Assembly: GCA_021850505.1 (NCBI GenBank)
Contig: JAJZLW010000153.1
Coordinates: 1-14,825 of the forward strand
Length of the DNA stretch: 14,825 nucleotides
From: Thermoplasmata archaeon
Lineage (GTDB): Archaea; Thermoplasmatota; Thermoplasmata; Thermoplasmatales; Thermoplasmataceae
Reading direction: 5' to 3'
A model generated the notes under the pieces. The model saw only the letters and a list, made by a program, of their open reading frames with translations, ran no database searches and was not told the DNA's origin. The stretch's first letter is position 1, and each line of letters begins with the position of its first letter. The translations under genes and the position numbers were made by a program. Of this stretch, positions 13,403 through 14,825 are shown in pieces.

Positions 13403-13952
13403 AAGACGGCATTATAAGGACAGCTGCGGCTATTGCAGTTGTCCATTCATTCTGTTTCATAACCACTGCGGTGGAACATATGTTCTTCGTTGTCAAAATC
13501 CTGTCCTTCAATACATATTCATTTCTCTTCTCGTCAAGTGTAAGATTCTCCCTCTCACCCAAAGTGCTTGCAAGCATTTCTGCAGCAAGTTTCTCCGCAA
13601 AGTCTCCTGCCTGTTTCTCCGTCTCTCCAAAACTGTGATGCTCACTCAGATATCCCCATTTGTTTCTATCTTTAGGCAGTGCATAACCTATTGCCGCTGA
13701 CAGCATCCTGTTAAGTTCATTTGAGGAATTCCTGGCAAGAACGGTGTAAAGTATCTGGCCAGGTTTCAGCATTTTTGTACCATCGTCTCTGGAAATCAGT
13801 TCTGCCTGTGGAGGAAATATCGAGCTTACACTTATCAAATTGTATGGCGCTATCCCGGCATCTCTAAGAGCTTCTTCAAAAGACTGAAGCTGGCTTGGTG
13901 CTCTACCTATTCCTCTGGTAAAAAATATCTTTTGTGGCACGTAGGATATCAT
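13401..13952 (-). CDS. pdaD: Pyruvoyl-dependent arginine decarboxylase
   Basis: This enzyme decarboxylates L-arginine to agmatine. Agmatine feeds polyamine synthesis and, in archaea, agmatidine modification of tRNA-Ile. The 183-residue proenzyme has the self-processing motif [12 protein letters not shown] (38-49). Cleavage between Ser43 and Ser44 would give a beta chain and an alpha chain capped by pyruvoyl, as in the Methanocaldococcus enzyme (Ser52/Ser53). The early strand [13 protein letters not shown] and the [14 protein letters not shown] segment (99-112) are also typical; Glu104 may be the general acid, but the alignment there is uncertain. The ATG at 13952 has no SD but has a TATA element about 27 nt upstream, so the mRNA is probably leaderless. 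It is the first gene of the pdaD-leuS operon, 60 nt downstream of archease. Confidence 0.93.
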   Translation of the reverse strand: MISYVPQKIFFTRGIGRAPSQLQSFEEALRDAGIAPYNLISVSSIFPPQAELISRDDGTKMLKPGQILYTVLARNSSNELNRMLSAAIGYALPKDRNKWGYLSEHHSFGETEKQAGDFAEKLAAEMLASTLGERENLTLDEKRNEYVLKDRILTTKNICSTAVVMKQNEWTTAIAAAVLIMPS

Positions 13953-13974
13953 GTTGTTTGGCGATATATGAGCA

Positions 13975-13984
13975 TAATATTTAA
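13975..13984 (-). promoter_or_regulatory. TATA box of the pdaD-leuS operon
   Basis: TTAAATATTA on the - strand is centred about 27 nt before the pdaD ATG, ideal for a leaderless transcript. A 15-bp inverted repeat lies about 10 bp further upstream. Confidence 0.55.
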
Positions 13985-13994
13985 CTTATGTAAG

Positions 13995-14009
13995 CGCTCA
14001 ATTTGAGCG
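13995..14009. promoter_or_regulatory. Inverted repeat upstream of the pdaD TATA box
   Basis: CGCTCAATTTGAGCG has 7-bp arms around one central base. It sits between the archease stop and the pdaD TATA box. There is no T-run after it on the - strand, so it is a poor terminator for archease. Its place just upstream of the TATA/BRE region suits a regulator-binding site. The function is inferred. Confidence 0.4.
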
Positions 14010-14012
14010 ATA

Positions 14013-14405
14013 TCAGACGTCAAAAGTTATGTCAATGTGATTACCGACAAAATTATCAGGTATATTGTGGAAAGTTGCAGCTTTTATTTCATTCCTCTTT
14101 TTTAGATTATTTCTGGGCTTGTACCCGTTCAGCGTGAGGGTTAAATTTGATTTACTCCCCTCATAATACAGTACGCCATCAGCTTCGAGATCAGATATGA
14201 TCATGTTCAGAATTGAAATTATAAGAGATGGATCCACTCTTTCCGGCAGCTTTAGAATTTTATTGAAGGTATTCTCTTTACTTTTATTCTTAAAAAAAAG
14301 GGTCGCTAATGTACTAATAGAATTTAATAAAATCTCGTCAGGATTATTTCCGTAAATCCTGACCGTTATATCAGCAGTATGATTTAAGGTTTTAAATTTA
14401 TTCAA
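14013..14405 (-). CDS. Archease (RtcB tRNA-ligase cofactor)
   Basis: Archease is a small metal-binding protein that helps the RNA ligase RtcB become guanylylated and turn over in tRNA splicing and RNA repair. The 130 residues show its main signatures: FKTLNHTADI near the N-terminus (4-13, with Asp12), a GNNPDEILLNS helix start, NEIKAATFHNI (104-114) and the terminal ITFDV with an acidic residue expected to bind metal. The start codon is TTG (14403-14405 on the + map). No ATG or GTG fits the conserved N-terminus, and the family begins only a few residues before HTADI. It lies 19 nt after the tes-like gene, across a T-rich gap, and rtcB is not in the window. Confidence 0.9.
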   Translation of the reverse strand: MNKFKTLNHTADITVRIYGNNPDEILLNSISTLATLFFKNKSKENTFNKILKLPERVDPSLIISILNMIISDLEADGVLYYEGSKSNLTLTLNGYKPRNNLKKRNEIKAATFHNIPDNFVGNHIDITFDV

Positions 14406-14424
14406 AATTAAAAAATTAAAATTC
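14403..14424 (-). terminator. T-rich gap after the tes-like gene
   Basis: The 19-nt gap between the tes-like stop and the archease TTG is almost all A and T, with runs of four, six and four T on the - strand. Archaeal transcription often stops at such T-runs without a hairpin. It could terminate the tes-like mRNA, at least in part, or contain AT-rich promoter elements for archease. The two genes may equally be cotranscribed. Confidence 0.35.
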
Positions 14425-14825
14425 TCACTCGGGTCTTGCCGAGGAGATCACTGGTATTGCTTCTTCCAGGTTCAACCCAATCTCGTCTTCACGAAGCTTC
14501 CTGCCGATGCTGTTCTCATAGAACTTCAGGATCTTGCGCTTCTCTTCCATCGTATAGTCCCTGAAGTATTTCTCTTTCTTGAGAACCTTGCCTGTCCTTT
14601 CCTCATACATTCTGGCAGGTATTGAATACTTCCTCTGGGTTGCATCCCTGTAAAGTTCAGGTATTACGTTGAAAGCACAGAAAGGAACAACCCTTCCATC
14701 TGGCATTGCATAGTGTATATCGCATCTCTCGACACGGTCAACATCGTATGTGTACGGATCCATGAAGTGCATGAAACCAACAAACATAGACTTGTAGTGG
14801 AATGCCTTAAGTCCGTGATAGTCAC
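14425..14825 (-). CDS. tes: C-terminal part of a tetraether-lipid-synthase-like radical SAM protein
   Basis: The frame is open through the right edge, so only the last ~132 residues are present, beginning DYHGLKAFHYKS. An internal Met at 14787 is not the start. The segment FVGFMHFMDPYTYD, then RCDIHYAMPDGRVVPFCAFN, and a KYSIPARMYEERTG stretch match the C-terminal region of MJ0619-type radical SAM proteins, which include tetraether synthase (Tes). Tes joins lipid tails of archaeol into membrane-spanning tetraethers. The C-terminal Cys in PFCAFN is the conserved kind. The radical SAM CxxxCxxC site would lie outside the window, so the assignment rests on the tail alone. Tetraether lipids are expected in Thermoplasmatales. 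Confidence 0.7.
   Translation of the reverse strand, partial: DYHGLKAFHYKSMFVGFMHFMDPYTYDVDRVERCDIHYAMPDGRVVPFCAFNVIPELYRDATQRKYSIPARMYEERTGKVLKKEKYFRDYTMEEKRKILKFYENSIGRKLREDEIGLNLEEAIPVISSARPE

Noticed and set aside
13299..13700. 133-residue Cys-rich open frame on the + strand opposite leuS and pdaD
   Set aside because: It crosses the boundary of two firmly identified genes, and its cysteines do not form a recognisable metal-binding pattern.
1..14825. CRISPR array, insertion sequence, tRNA or rRNA gene
   Set aside because: I found no regularly spaced repeats, terminal inverted repeats with a transposase, cloverleaf-like stretch or rRNA-like block. Almost all the DNA is coding.

Overview
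The window looks like chromosomal DNA of a thermoacidophilic archaeon of the Thermoplasmatales type; I cannot name the genus. The evidence is an archaeal-type leucyl-tRNA synthetase, an ATP-dependent archaeal DNA ligase, a crenarchaeal-style single-OB SSB with a Gly/Arg tail, a pyruvoyl-dependent arginine decarboxylase, archease, and the C-terminus of a tetraether-lipid-synthase-like radical SAM protein. Several genes have a TATA-like element about 24-28 nt upstream of the start codon and no Shine-Dalgarno (SD) motif, which suggests leaderless mRNAs. The DNA is fairly AT-rich and densely packed. I saw no mobile element, CRISPR array, tRNA or rRNA.

Left part, + strand (1-5003). A molybdenum-cofactor operon, moaC-moaB-moeA, is tightly packed: moaC and moaB overlap by 17 nt and moaB and moeA are 5 nt apart. 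These are three of the later steps of molybdopterin synthesis and metal insertion; moaA, moaD and moaE are not in the window. MoeA carries an extra ~180-residue C-terminal domain that looks like a worn-down PBP-like domain. Next come a small DUF167/YggU protein, an M20D-type metallo-amidohydrolase, and ssb with its own TATA box and a 5'-leader hairpin.

Middle (5004-8639). ssb runs convergently into an ATP-dependent DNA ligase gene (- strand), with a hairpin/T-tract terminator that overlaps the last ligase codons. truA (- strand) lies upstream of lig. truA diverges from a short geranylgeranyl-reductase-family flavoprotein gene (+) across only 36 nt, where the two core promoters appear interleaved.

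Right part, - strand (8640-14825). A bifunctional class II aldolase/short-chain dehydrogenase fusion ends exactly where the flavoprotein gene ends, leaving no intergenic base. Upstream of it lie leuS, pdaD (arginine decarboxylase), archease (TTG start) and the truncated 3' end of a tes-like gene. pdaD and leuS are 7 nt apart and clearly form an operon. Archease, TruA, LeuRS and agmatine production (agmatine is also the precursor of tRNA agmatidine) give this side a tRNA/translation theme. The Tes-like and GGR-like proteins point to archaeal membrane-lipid chemistry.

Most of the window is housekeeping. The items most worth a second look are the degenerate MoeA C-terminal domain, the leader hairpins of moaC and ssb, the interleaved truA/flavoprotein promoters, the palindrome next to the pdaD promoter, and the short GGR paralogue.
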